Origin: a bacterium
GTDB lineage: Bacteria; Fidelibacterota; Marinisomatia; Marinisomatales; TCS55
Assembly (NCBI GenBank): GCA_004321715.1
Contig: SGYN01000013.1
Coordinates: forward strand, 1 to 46,050
Direction of reading: 5' to 3'
DNA length: 46,050 bases
Each line of letters begins with the position of its first letter. Within the stretch, counting starts at the first letter, position 1. The notes below the pieces were generated by a model. That model did no database searches, was not told where the DNA came from, and was given only the letters and a program-made list of their open reading frames with translations. Shown here piece after piece: positions 35,939 to 45,055 of this stretch. A program made the translations under genes and the position numbers.

Positions 35939-36812
35939 AGGATCATTTGATGTAAAAGTTGGGCTTGCTGAAATGCTTAAAGGCGGTGTAATTATGGATG
36001 TAACAGATGCTAAGCAAGCAAAAATTGCAGAGGATGCAGGAGCAGTAGCTGTAATGGCGCTTGAGCGTATACCTGCTGATATTAGGGCTGATGGAGGTAT
36101 TGCTCGCATGAGTGATCCTGCTATGATCAAAGATATCCAAAATACGGTATCCATACCAGTAATGGCAAAATGCCGTATTGGTCATTTTGCGGAAGCGCAA
36201 ATATTAGAGGCTTTAGAAATTGATTTTATTGATGAAAGTGAAGTTTTAACTCCTGCTGATGAAAAAAACCATATATGGAAACATTCTTTTAAAGTTCCTT
36301 TTGTTTGTGGATGTAGAAACTTAGGTGAGGCTCTTAGAAGAATTGGAGAGGGTGCAGCATTAATTCGAACAAAAGGGGAAGCTGGAAGTGGAAATATCAT
36401 TGAGGCAGTTAGGCATATGCGAGAAGTACAATCAAATATAAAAAAACTAACAAAAATGGATGATGATGAATTAATGGCAGAATCAAAAGACATGGGAGCG
36501 CCTTTTTCACTCGTCCAGCAAGTTTCAAATTTGGGTAGATTGCCTGTTCCAAATTTTGCTGCTGGAGGAGTTGCTACTCCTGCTGATGCTTCATTAATGA
36601 TGCAACTTGGCGCAGAAACGGTATTCGTAGGTTCAGGTATATATAAATCAGATGATCCTGCAAGTCGTGCAAAAGCAATTGTAGAAGCTGTAACATTTTT
36701 TGAGGATTCAGATAAATTGCTTCATGTTTCAACGGGTTTAAAACCAGCAATGAAGGGGCTAGATATATCAGAAATTCCTGAGGATCAATTATTGCAGGAG
36801 AGAGGATGGTAA
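35931..36812 (+). CDS. pdxS: Pyridoxal 5'-phosphate synthase, PdxS subunit
   Basis: A 293-residue synthase subunit of the ribose-5-phosphate-dependent PLP pathway. [32 protein letters not shown] and [14 protein letters not shown] with catalytic Lys80 are all present, as is [19 protein letters not shown] with Lys148. It uses ammonia from PdxT, ribose 5-phosphate and glyceraldehyde 3-phosphate. GAGGAGG lies upstream of the ATG within the end of ispH. pdxT overlaps its 3' end by 7 nt. Confidence 0.97.
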   Translation: MSKGSFDVKVGLAEMLKGGVIMDVTDAKQAKIAEDAGAVAVMALERIPADIRADGGIARMSDPAMIKDIQNTVSIPVMAKCRIGHFAEAQILEALEIDFIDESEVLTPADEKNHIWKHSFKVPFVCGCRNLGEALRRIGEGAALIRTKGEAGSGNIIEAVRHMREVQSNIKKLTKMDDDELMAESKDMGAPFSLVQQVSNLGRLPVPNFAAGGVATPADASLMMQLGAETVFVGSGIYKSDDPASRAKAIVEAVTFFEDSDKLLHVSTGLKPAMKGLDISEIPEDQLLQERGW

Positions 36813-37405
36813 AAAAAATAGGTATTTTGGCTCTTCAAGGAAATTTCCAGAACCATAAATTAATACTTGATCATTTAGGCGTAGAATCAACTTATGTTCG
36901 ATACAGTTCAAATCTTGATCATATAAATGGACTAATTATTCCCGGTGGGGAATCAACAACAATGACGAAGCTTATTGATAAAGCAGGATTATATGAATCC
37001 ATAGTTTCATTTGCAGCTAAAAATCCAATATTAGGTACTTGTGCGGGATTAATTATGATGGCTGATAATGCAATGGATGATCGTGTAAACACTCTTAAAT
37101 TATTAGATATAGATGTAGAAAGAAATGCTTCAGGAAGACAAATTCATTCATTAGTTGATACCTTAACAATTAATTATAATGATGTCCAGAAAAAAATTGA
37201 TGTTACATTTATACGAGCTCCAAAAATTGTTCGCTATGGTAATAATGTAAATATTATAGCTAAATATAAAGGTGAACCATGCGCTGTTCAGTCTGGTATG
37301 CATGTTGGACTTTCATTTCACCCTGAACTAAATGGGATATCTATCTTTCACAAGATTGCATTTAATAATATAATTAATAATAGACAAGAACTCCATGCAG
37401 CATAA
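36806..37405 (+). CDS. pdxT: Pyridoxal 5'-phosphate synthase, glutaminase PdxT
   Basis: A 199-residue class I glutamine amidotransferase that supplies ammonia to Pdx[24 protein letters not shown] with nucleophile Cys79, and SFHPEL with His172 and Glu174 form the catalytic triad region. GAGAGG precedes the ATG inside pdxS. Its 3' end overlaps dxs by 11 nt. Confidence 0.95.
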   Translation: MVKKIGILALQGNFQNHKLILDHLGVESTYVRYSSNLDHINGLIIPGGESTTMTKLIDKAGLYESIVSFAAKNPILGTCAGLIMMADNAMDDRVNTLKLLDIDVERNASGRQIHSLVDTLTINYNDVQKKIDVTFIRAPKIVRYGNNVNIIAKYKGEPCAVQSGMHVGLSFHPELNGISIFHKIAFNNIINNRQELHAA

Positions 37406-39320
37406 ATATTTAAAAAATATTCATTCACCCAAAGACATCAGAGGTTATTCTATAGAAGAATTACAAGAATTATGTGAGGAAATACGTAACTATACAATTG
37501 ATACTGTAACTACAGTTGGTGGACATTTAGCGCCTACATTGGGAGCCATTGAATTAACAGTTGCTTTACACTACGTATTTAACACTCCAACAGATAAGTT
37601 AATTTGGGATGTCGGTCATCAAGCTTATGCCCATAAAATCTTAACTGGAAGATTTAGTAAAATGGACACAATAAGACAATATGGTGGATTGAGCGGTTTT
37701 TTAAAGATAAATGAAAGTGAATACGATGTTTTTGGTGCTGGACATGCCTCTACATCTATATCAGCAGCTTTAGGTGTGGCGGCAGCGCGAGATCAAAAAA
37801 AACTAGACTATAAAGTTGCTGCAGTAATAGGTGATGGATCATTGACTGGAGGATTAGCATATGAAGGTTTAAATAACTCTGGAATTTTAAATACACAAAT
37901 TCTTGTAGTATTAAATGATAACGAAATGTCAATCAGTCCTAATGTTGGTGCAATGAGTAAATATTTGACGCGAATCACAACCAATCCTCTTTACAATAAA
38001 ATAAGGAATGAAATTTGGAATATTACTGATTCATTACCTTGGGGAAAGAAGTTATCCAAAAAAATACTTCACAAAATAGATGAAAGTCTAAAAGCGCTTT
38101 TAGTTCCAGGGGTTTTATTTGATGAACTTGGATTCCGTTATTTTGGTCCTATTGATGGTCATGATATTAAAGAACTAGTAAAAACATTGAAAAATATTAA
38201 AAATATTGATCAACCGGTACTGTTACATATATTGACCAAAAAAGGAAAAGGAATGGTATCAACTAATGAAGACGATGGAGAATATCATAAGGATGCAGTT
38301 AAGTTTCATGCGGTCAAGCCTAGTTCAAGTAATGGACAAGTAAAAGACACGCCAATAAACACAATACCTTCTTTTCAAGACGTTTTTGGATACTTATCTC
38401 GTGAAGTTGCACGTAATCGCGACGATACTATCTGCATAACTGCAGCAATGAGAGAAGGAACAGGATTGGTCCCATATGAAAAAGAATTTCCCAATCGGTA
38501 CTTTGATGTTGGAATTGCTGAAGGTCATGGTGTTACTTTTTCAGCAGGATTTGCAACGCAAGGTTTAAGGCCTATTGTTGCCATATATTCAACATTTTTG
38601 CAACGTGCATTTGATCATATTGTACATGATGTTGCTATTCAACATTTACCTGTTATATTTTGTATGGACAGAGCAGGAATTGCTGGTGAAGATGGACCAA
38701 CACACCATGGTTCGTTAGATATTGCATATTTACGCTGTATACAAGATATGATTGTAACTGCACCAAGAAATGGAAATGAATTTCGCCACTTACTTTATTC
38801 TGCACTTAATCAGAATAAATCTCCTTTTTCCATTCGTTATCCTAAGTCTAGTGCAATTGATTTTGAAGAAAACGGACAAGCAGAACTGTTACCTATAGGA
38901 AGTTGGGAGGTCTTACGTTCAGGTTCAGATATTGCAGTTTTGACTGTAGGTCCGATTTCTTACACTATTGAAAAAGTAGCAAAAGATCTTGATGCTGATG
39001 GTATTTCAATTGAATTAGTTAATTGTCGTTTTATAAAACCTATGGATGAAAGTTATCTGAAATCTTTAATTAACAGATTTCAAACTGTTTTAACAATAGA
39101 AGAAGGCGCTATAACGGGTGGATTTGGTGATGCCGTCTCTTCATGGCTATTAGAGCATAATTATCAGGGAAAAATTAAGAGATTAGGTTTACCAGATAAG
39201 TTTATACAGCATGGAAAGCGCGATGAATTACTTTCTGAAATTGGATTAGATAAAAGCGGAATAATTGGTACAATTAAATCATTGATGAAAATTAAGAGTA
39301 ATACTTTTATAGAATCATAA
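37395..39320 (+). CDS. dxs: 1-deoxy-D-xylulose-5-phosphate synthase
   Basis: A 641-residue thiamine-diphosphate enzyme, the first step of the MEP pathway, condensing pyruvate and glyceraldehyde 3-phosphate. TTVGGHLAPTLGAIELTVAL, VIGDGSLTGGLAYEGLNN (thiamine-diphosphate/Mg site), YFDVGIAEGHGVTFSAG and CMDRAGIAGEDGPTHHG are family signatures; length is normal. It begins inside the end of pdxT and is followed 8 nt after its stop by the acyl-CoA mutase gene. Confidence 0.96.
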   Translation: MQHKYLKNIHSPKDIRGYSIEELQELCEEIRNYTIDTVTTVGGHLAPTLGAIELTVALHYVFNTPTDKLIWDVGHQAYAHKILTGRFSKMDTIRQYGGLSGFLKINESEYDVFGAGHASTSISAALGVAAARDQKKLDYKVAAVIGDGSLTGGLAYEGLNNSGILNTQILVVLNDNEMSISPNVGAMSKYLTRITTNPLYNKIRNEIWNITDSLPWGKKLSKKILHKIDESLKALLVPGVLFDELGFRYFGPIDGHDIKELVKTLKNIKNIDQPVLLHILTKKGKGMVSTNEDDGEYHKDAVKFHAVKPSSSNGQVKDTPINTIPSFQDVFGYLSREVARNRDDTICITAAMREGTGLVPYEKEFPNRYFDVGIAEGHGVTFSAGFATQGLRPIVAIYSTFLQRAFDHIVHDVAIQHLPVIFCMDRAGIAGEDGPTHHGSLDIAYLRCIQDMIVTAPRNGNEFRHLLYSALNQNKSPFSIRYPKSSAIDFEENGQAELLPIGSWEVLRSGSDIAVLTVGPISYTIEKVAKDLDADGISIELVNCRFIKPMDESYLKSLINRFQTVLTIEEGAITGGFGDAVSSWLLEHNYQGKIKRLGLPDKFIQHGKRDELLSEIGLDKSGIIGTIKSLMKIKSNTFIES

Positions 39321-39328
39321 AATTATTT

Positions 39329-40987
39329 ATGAACAAAAGAAAAGAAAAATTTCTCAGAAAAGAAAAACAATGGAAGGAAAGCGTAGATAGTTTTCCCGAA
39401 CGAGATTATAATTTTAATTCTATCAGTGGAGGAAAACTCGAAAAATTATATTATCCTGATAATCCAGATGATGAATACATTGATAAGTTAGGTTTTCCAG
39501 GTCAATATCCCTATACACGTGGAGTGCATGCAAACATGTATCGGGGAAAACTTTGGACAATGCGACAATTTTCAGGATATGGAAGTCCAGAAGAATCTAA
39601 TAAGCGATATCATTATTTGTTGAGTCAGGGACAAACTGGGCTATCAATAGCCTATGATATGCCTACTTTAATGGGCTATGACCCTGATCATCCAATTTCA
39701 AATGGAGAAGTAGGAAAGTGTGGAGTTAGTGTTGCAAACTTAAATGATATGGAAGTTTTGCTTAAGAATATTGATCTTAGTAAAGTTTCTATTTCACAAA
39801 CTATTAATGGTCCAGCCATAATACTTTTGGCTTTTTATATTGCTCTTGCAGAAAAGCAAGGTGTTCCATTAAGTGCGCTTCGCGGCACTCTACAAAATGA
39901 TATTTTAAAAGAATTCACTGCGCAGAAAGAGTGGATTTTCCCTCCTGTTCCATCAATGCGAATAATTACAGATATGCTATCCTTTTGTACAGAAAATATG
40001 TCTCAATATAATACTATTTCTATTTCTGGATATCATATTCGAGAAGCTGGTTCAACAGCTGCGCAAGAGTTAGCATTTACTCTTGCTGATGGTTTCACAT
40101 ATATTGAATATGCATTGGAAGCAGGATTAAAAATTGATGACTTTGCACCTAGATTGTCTTTTTTCTTCAACTCGCACTTAGACTTTTTTGAGGAAATAGC
40201 AAAATTCAGAGCAGCCAGGCGAATTTGGGCAAAGCATTTAAAAGAAAAATATGGAGCAAAAAAAGAAAGTTCTTTGAAATTAAGATTTCATGCTCAGACA
40301 GCAGGATGTTCATTAACTGCTCAGCAACCGGAAAATAATATATCAAGGACAGCATTTCAAGGGATTGCTGCTGTATTAGGTGGAGCACAGTCATTACATA
40401 CAAATTCGATGGATGAGACGCTGGCTTTACCTTCTGAAAAAGCAGCTGAAATTGCATTACGCACTCAACAGTTAATTGCTTATGAAACAGGTGTGGCGAA
40501 TGTAGCAGACCCTTTAGGCGGAAGCTGGTTCGTTGAATCTTTAACCGATCAACTTGAGAAAGAAGCTGAGGAATATTTCGAAGAGATTGAAAAAAACGGA
40601 GGTGTAATTCAAGCTATTGAAGATGGATACTTTCAAAGAGAGATTGCAAAATCAGCGGAAGATTATCAACGTTTAATTGATGAAAAACAACTATATATTG
40701 TTGGAGTAAATAGATTTATAAAGAATAATGAAAATATAGATATCCCAATTTTAGAGATTGGAGCTGAAATTGAAGATGATCGAGTACAATCTATTAATAA
40801 ATTAAGAAGTAATCGTGATGAAGAAATCGTACAACAGTCACTTAATATGATCCAGGAATGCTGTAGAAATGGAGATAATATTATGCCTTCAATAATTAAA
40901 GCTGCAAAAGCATATGCAACACTTGGTGAAATTGTTGCTGTAATGAAAGTTGAATTTGGTGAATGGCAAGAAGCCACAGTTTTTTAA
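39329..40987 (+). CDS. B12-dependent acyl-CoA mutase large subunit, isobutyryl-CoA mutase-like
   Basis: A 552-residue catalytic subunit of the methylmalonyl-CoA mutase family, a TIM barrel without the C-terminal cobalamin-binding domain, so a separate small subunit is required and is not in the window. Motifs are PYTRGVHANMY, GQTGLSIAYDMP, LQNDILKEF, ISISGYHIREAGSTA (Tyr235, His236) and QSLHTNSMDE. Aligning by motif to Propionibacterium methylmalonyl-CoA mutase, its Tyr89 falls on Phe81 (MRQFSGYG) and its Arg207 on Gln199 (FTAQKEW). Phe/Gln is the pair known from isobutyryl-CoA mutase. I therefore expect isobutyryl/n-butyryl-CoA isomerisation rather than succinyl/methylmalonyl-CoA. The substrate call is inference. 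The adenosyltransferase at 33459 could supply the cofactor. Confidence 0.85.
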   Translation: MNKRKEKFLRKEKQWKESVDSFPERDYNFNSISGGKLEKLYYPDNPDDEYIDKLGFPGQYPYTRGVHANMYRGKLWTMRQFSGYGSPEESNKRYHYLLSQGQTGLSIAYDMPTLMGYDPDHPISNGEVGKCGVSVANLNDMEVLLKNIDLSKVSISQTINGPAIILLAFYIALAEKQGVPLSALRGTLQNDILKEFTAQKEWIFPPVPSMRIITDMLSFCTENMSQYNTISISGYHIREAGSTAAQELAFTLADGFTYIEYALEAGLKIDDFAPRLSFFFNSHLDFFEEIAKFRAARRIWAKHLKEKYGAKKESSLKLRFHAQTAGCSLTAQQPENNISRTAFQGIAAVLGGAQSLHTNSMDETLALPSEKAAEIALRTQQLIAYETGVANVADPLGGSWFVESLTDQLEKEAEEYFEEIEKNGGVIQAIEDGYFQREIAKSAEDYQRLIDEKQLYIVGVNRFIKNNENIDIPILEIGAEIEDDRVQSINKLRSNRDEEIVQQSLNMIQECCRNGDNIMPSIIKAAKAYATLGEIVAVMKVEFGEWQEATVF

Positions 40988-41006
40988 ATTTATTATATAA
41001 TTCAAA

Positions 41007-41441
41007 ATGTCACAAAAATATAAAGTTATCTTAGCAGTAGTAGGTCTGTCTTTAATATCTACTTTTTGGATTTTATGGTCATCATTCAATCCTGTGAATG
41101 AAAAAGCTTTGGTAAAGTTTATTTCAGTTGGAGAGATTTTAGATTCTAATAGTAATGAGCGTGTTCGTATAGGTGGTATTGTTGCTGATAGCTCTATTAT
41201 TATATCTCCATCAAATAGAATGGAAGTATATTTTGATATAAAGGAAGGTGCTTCTAAACTACCAGTAAGATTCGTAGGCGCAAGGCCAGATCTATTTAAG
41301 CATGGAGCTGAGGTTATTGTTGAAGGGGCATTTTTTAATGGCTCTTTTAATGCTGATATGTTGCAGACTAAGTGTGCTTCTCGTTATGAAGGTGATTTAA
41401 GAGATGCTGCTTCATATAAACTAGATGATATAAACATATGA
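41007..41441 (+). CDS. ccmE: Cytochrome c maturation heme chaperone CcmE (CxxxY type)
   Basis: A 144-residue protein: an N-terminal membrane anchor (VILAVVGLSLISTFWILW), then an OB-fold periplasmic domain with ERVRIGGIVADSS and LPVRFVGARPDLFKHGAEV. The heme-attachment position reads MLQTKCASRYEG, with Cys123 and Tyr127, in place of the usual HxxxY (HDENY). Such CxxxY CcmE proteins are known from archaea, some deltaproteobacteria and other lineages. CcmE carries heme from CcmC to CcmF. Its end overlaps ccmF by 4 nt. Confidence 0.92.
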   Translation: MSQKYKVILAVVGLSLISTFWILWSSFNPVNEKALVKFISVGEILDSNSNERVRIGGIVADSSIIISPSNRMEVYFDIKEGASKLPVRFVGARPDLFKHGAEVIVEGAFFNGSFNADMLQTKCASRYEGDLRDAASYKLDDINI

Positions 41442-43417
41442 CCCCAGTATTTGGCAGTGTTTCAATTAGTCTTGCTGCTGGTTTTTCTATTTTATCAATC
41501 TTTTTATTACTCTTTTATATTCGTAATGGTGATTATCGCTTATTTCTTTCTGCAAGGAGAATGGCGATTGTTGTTTCTTTTCTTATTATAATTGCTACTT
41601 TTATATTAGTCAATGAACTTATCTCTAGTAATTTTAATATAGATTATGTAGCACATCATACAAGCCTTGAAACACCCACGCTATACAAATTTAGTGCACT
41701 ATGGGCTGGTCAATCGGGATCACTTCTTTTTTGGTTATTTATTTTATCTGTATTCAGTTTAATTACTATTTATCAGAACAAGAATAGGTATCATAAAATG
41801 ATGCCTTGGATATTAGTAGTGATTTTAGTGGTACAACTTTTTTTTCTAATACTCACGACATTTATAACAAATCCTTTTGAGCCAACAAAAGCCGATTTTG
41901 AAGTTGCAAATGGATTAGGACTTAATCCTCTGCTACAAAACTTAACGATGGCTATACACCCACCAATATTATATTTAGGATTTGTTGGATTTACAATTCC
42001 ATTTGCATTTGCGTTTGCTGCACTTATGACAAATGAAAGTGGATCCTTATGGATAAGATCTATTAGAAGATGGTCCCTAGTTGCTTGGCTAGCACTTAGC
42101 TCTGGTATAATTCTAGGAGGATGGTGGGCGTATCAAGAATTAGGTTGGGGAGGATATTGGGCATGGGACCCTGTGGAAAACGCATCATTCATGCCCTGGT
42201 TAACTGGAACAGCTTTTTTGCATTCTATAATAATACAAGAAAAGAAAAATATGCTTCGTTTATGGAACATGATTCTTATAATGATAACATTCCTATTAAC
42301 TATTTTTGGTACGTTTCTTACTCGAAGTGGCGTGATGTCATCAGTACATTCATTTACACAGTCTCCTTTGGGTCCTTTTTTTCTATCGTTTGTTATAATT
42401 CTATTATTTATATGTGCTTTTCTTATTATTTTAAATTTATCTAATCTTAAATCAGAAAAGCGTATAGAATCCCTAACTTCAAGAGAAAGTGGTTTCCTTT
42501 TTAATAATGTAATTTTCGTAACACTCTGTTTTGCTGTTTTTTGGGGAACAATTTTTCCTGTAATAACAGAAGCAGTCCAAGGAACAAAAATTACCGTAGG
42601 AGCTCCTTTTTTTAATCAAGTAACTATTCCAATCGGTTTGGTTTTGTTGCTTTTAACTGGAGTAGGACCATTACTTGCATGGAGAAAAACCTCAACCGAA
42701 AATTTTAAAAATAATTTTACTTTACCATTAATTATTGCACTTTGTTCGTTAATAGTTTTTTTATTAATTGGGTTTAGAGGTTATGTAGTAATCTCTCTTA
42801 TGCTTTCAGTTTTCGTGACTATTTCAATTTTTATGGAATTCAAAAGAGGTGTTTACTCAAGAGTCAAACGTTTCAATGAATCAATATTAACCGCATTGGT
42901 AACGTTAATAAAAAAGAATAGAAGTAGATATGGTGGTTATTTTGTTCATCTGGGTATAGTATTGATGTTTATCGGTTTTACGGGTGCGGCGTTTAATATG
43001 AAAAAAGAATTTGGATTAGCTATTAATGAGCAAAACCATTTAGACAATGTAAATTTTAAATTAGTAAAATTATGGCCAGAAGAAAGATCAAATCATTTTT
43101 CATGGATTGCTGAGTTATTAGTAACTGCTGATAATGGGAATATCATTACATCATTACGACCAGAAAAAAGAATATACTTTCATCTTGATCCTAATCCAGA
43201 TAGAAGACAGCCCCATAGCGAATTAGATATATATAGTACAATGCAAAGAGATATATATTCTGTTTTTTCAAGTATAGATACAGATAATAACATTGCGTTT
43301 TTTCAAATCATGATAAATCCACTAGTGCGGTTTGTCTGGTATGGTTCTTATATCCTTGTTTTTGGAACTCTCATTGCAATGTGGCCAAGCAATAGAAAGA
43401 AATTGTTATTATCATGA
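41438..43417 (+). CDS. ccmF: Cytochrome c maturation protein CcmF
   Basis: A 659-residue polytopic membrane protein of the heme-handling superfamily, which ligates heme to apocytochrome c. The tryptophan-rich motif is WGGYWAWDPVENASFMPWL, and AIHPPILYLGFVGF and GTFLTRSGVMSSVHSF are further conserved blocks with likely heme-ligating His. The C-terminal periplasmic part (from about FGLAINEQ) is typical. It overlaps ccmE upstream and the ccmI-like gene downstream, both as ATGA. Confidence 0.95.
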   Translation: MTPVFGSVSISLAAGFSILSIFLLLFYIRNGDYRLFLSARRMAIVVSFLIIIATFILVNELISSNFNIDYVAHHTSLETPTLYKFSALWAGQSGSLLFWLFILSVFSLITIYQNKNRYHKMMPWILVVILVVQLFFLILTTFITNPFEPTKADFEVANGLGLNPLLQNLTMAIHPPILYLGFVGFTIPFAFAFAALMTNESGSLWIRSIRRWSLVAWLALSSGIILGGWWAYQELGWGGYWAWDPVENASFMPWLTGTAFLHSIIIQEKKNMLRLWNMILIMITFLLTIFGTFLTRSGVMSSVHSFTQSPLGPFFLSFVIILLFICAFLIILNLSNLKSEKRIESLTSRESGFLFNNVIFVTLCFAVFWGTIFPVITEAVQGTKITVGAPFFNQVTIPIGLVLLLLTGVGPLLAWRKTSTENFKNNFTLPLIIALCSLIVFLLIGFRGYVVISLMLSVFVTISIFMEFKRGVYSRVKRFNESILTALVTLIKKNRSRYGGYFVHLGIVLMFIGFTGAAFNMKKEFGLAINEQNHLDNVNFKLVKLWPEERSNHFSWIAELLVTADNGNIITSLRPEKRIYFHLDPNPDRRQPHSELDIYSTMQRDIYSVFSSIDTDNNIAFFQIMINPLVRFVWYGSYILVFGTLIAMWPSNRKKLLLS

Positions 43418-43704
43418 CTTGGATTTCAATATTATTATTTTTAATGTTTTTTAGCTTCTTTCTTTTTTCCATCTGGCCACTATTGTGGGGAGAAATAGTT
43501 AATGATAAAGAGTCTCATGATTTGATTAACGCTTTAGAAAGAAGAAAGTCAATTTTATATAGAGAGATTCAATATCTTGATAATGAATACTATATTGAAA
43601 ATATAAATGCAGGTGACTATAATTCATCTAGAACGGAATTAGTAAGTGAAATATCTGAGATAATTGATCAAATAAATTTACAATCATCTAAGCAAGGTAT
43701 ATAA
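43414..43704 (+). CDS. Short CcmI-like membrane protein
   Basis: A 96-residue protein with one N-terminal helix (ISILLFLMFFSFFLFSIWPL) and a charged helical region. LERRKSILYREIQYLDNEY, then AGDYNSSRTELVSEI, resembles the N-terminal segment of CcmI ('LYREI.ELD.EY..G.IS..DY...R.EL'). CcmI of proteobacteria continues with a TPR domain that chaperones apocytochrome c; this protein has none. It is embedded in the ccm operon and overlaps the ccmF stop by 4 nt. The CcmI relation rests on motif and position. Confidence 0.7.
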   Translation: MTWISILLFLMFFSFFLFSIWPLLWGEIVNDKESHDLINALERRKSILYREIQYLDNEYYIENINAGDYNSSRTELVSEISEIIDQINLQSSKQGI

Positions 43705-43706
43705 TA

Positions 43707-44390
43707 TTGTATACCGTTAATAACATAAATAAAAGTTTTTTTCATAGAACAATTTTAGAAGATATTTCATTCAAAGTTGACCATGGTGATATCATCGCTT
43801 TATTAGGAAAAAATGGTATTGGAAAATCGACTTTATTAAGAATATTAGGAAAAATTTCTCAGCCTGATACGGGAGAAATATTCTATAATGATTTAAATAT
43901 TTGCAAAGAAAAAGCAATCATACGAAAAGGGATTCTTTATATTGGTCATGATGTAGGTCTATATCCTTCTTTGTCTTCTTTAGATAACTTAAGGTTCGCT
44001 TGTTATATACATGGTAATAAAGTGAAAGACAGTAGTATCATCAGCACTTTAAATAAACTAGGATTATCAAATAGAATTAATGATCAAATAAAGATTTTCT
44101 CAAAAGGTATGTTGCAAAGTCTAAAATATGCTTTAGCAGATCTAATAGATTGGGATATTTTATTTTTTGATGAACCATTTTCATCTCTGGATTTGAAAGG
44201 GAGAAAAGCAGCGCAGGGTTATATCGATAAATGGATTGTAAATTCTAAAACAATGATTTTTGCAACACATGATCCAGAGTGGAGTTTATCGTATTGTTCT
44301 AGATTATTATTACTCGATAATCAAAAAATATTATTTGATCAATACACTAATAAAATTGATATTAAAAAAATAATAAAAATATTACGATAA
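43707..44390 (+). CDS. ccmA: Heme exporter ATP-binding protein CcmA
   Basis: A 227-residue ABC ATPase. Walker A is GKNGIGKST (residues 34-42), the signature loop is FSKGMLQSLKYALAD in place of canonical LSGGQ, Walker B is DILFFDEPF and the H-loop is FATHD. The start is TTG at 43707. Position before ccmB and ccmC identifies it as CcmA, which with CcmB releases holo-CcmE from CcmC at the inner membrane. Many ABC ATPases look alike, so the name relies partly on context. Confidence 0.9.
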   Translation: MYTVNNINKSFFHRTILEDISFKVDHGDIIALLGKNGIGKSTLLRILGKISQPDTGEIFYNDLNICKEKAIIRKGILYIGHDVGLYPSLSSLDNLRFACYIHGNKVKDSSIISTLNKLGLSNRINDQIKIFSKGMLQSLKYALADLIDWDILFFDEPFSSLDLKGRKAAQGYIDKWIVNSKTMIFATHDPEWSLSYCSRLLLLDNQKILFDQYTNKIDIKKIIKILR

Positions 44391-44392
44391 CT

Positions 44393-45055
44393 ATGTTCTA
44401 TACACTCGTACGTAAAGACCTATTACTTGAATTACGAACCAAAGAGATTATTATTCCTATGTTTGCCTTTGGTTTAGCTATTATTATGATTTTTGCTCTT
44501 TCTTTCAATGCTTCCCAGGAAATAAATCATGCTTTTTCTCCTGGATTATTATGGATAATTATTCTCTTTATAAGCTCTTTAGGTTTAAATAGAATGTTTG
44601 TTCTTGAAAAAGAATTTGATGCTTTTACACTAACTTTAGCTGCGCCTATTGATCGGGGTACAATCTTTGTATCTAAAGTAATAAGTGGAACAATACTACT
44701 TTTAATTGCTGAAATTATGATTATACCACCATTTATAATCTTTATGAATATTGCTATACCTAGCGATTGGCATATTATGATATTAATACTTCTTATTGGT
44801 GATCTAGGTATTATGTCTATAGGGACAATTGTTAGCGGTTTATCAATGAGAGCAAAGTTAAGTGAAATGTTATTGCCAATTCTTTTTTTTCCTTTAGTTT
44901 CACCTCACATAATTGCTTGTGTCAAAGCTACAAATTATTGGTTTAAAGGATTGAGTTTTATTAACTGGCAAGCTTGGATTTATTTAATGTTATCTTTTGT
45001 TCTAGTTTTCTTTCTATTAGGGTTTATGATATTTGAATATATAACTGAAGAATAA
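44393..45055 (+). CDS. ccmB: Heme exporter protein CcmB
   Basis: A 220-residue, six-helix membrane protein. TLVRKDLLLELRTKEIIIPM at the N-terminus and GLNRMFVLEKEFDAFTLTL match CcmB. It is the membrane partner of CcmA and its stop codon overlaps the ccmC start by one base. Confidence 0.9.
   Translation: MFYTLVRKDLLLELRTKEIIIPMFAFGLAIIMIFALSFNASQEINHAFSPGLLWIIILFISSLGLNRMFVLEKEFDAFTLTLAAPIDRGTIFVSKVISGTILLLIAEIMIIPPFIIFMNIAIPSDWHIMILILLIGDLGIMSIGTIVSGLSMRAKLSEMLLPILFFPLVSPHIIACVKATNYWFKGLSFINWQAWIYLMLSFVLVFFLLGFMIFEYITEE

Noticed and set aside
39329-40987. Plain annotation as methylmalonyl-CoA mutase
   Set aside because: The two substrate-determining residues are Phe and Gln rather than Tyr and Arg, so only the family level name is safe.
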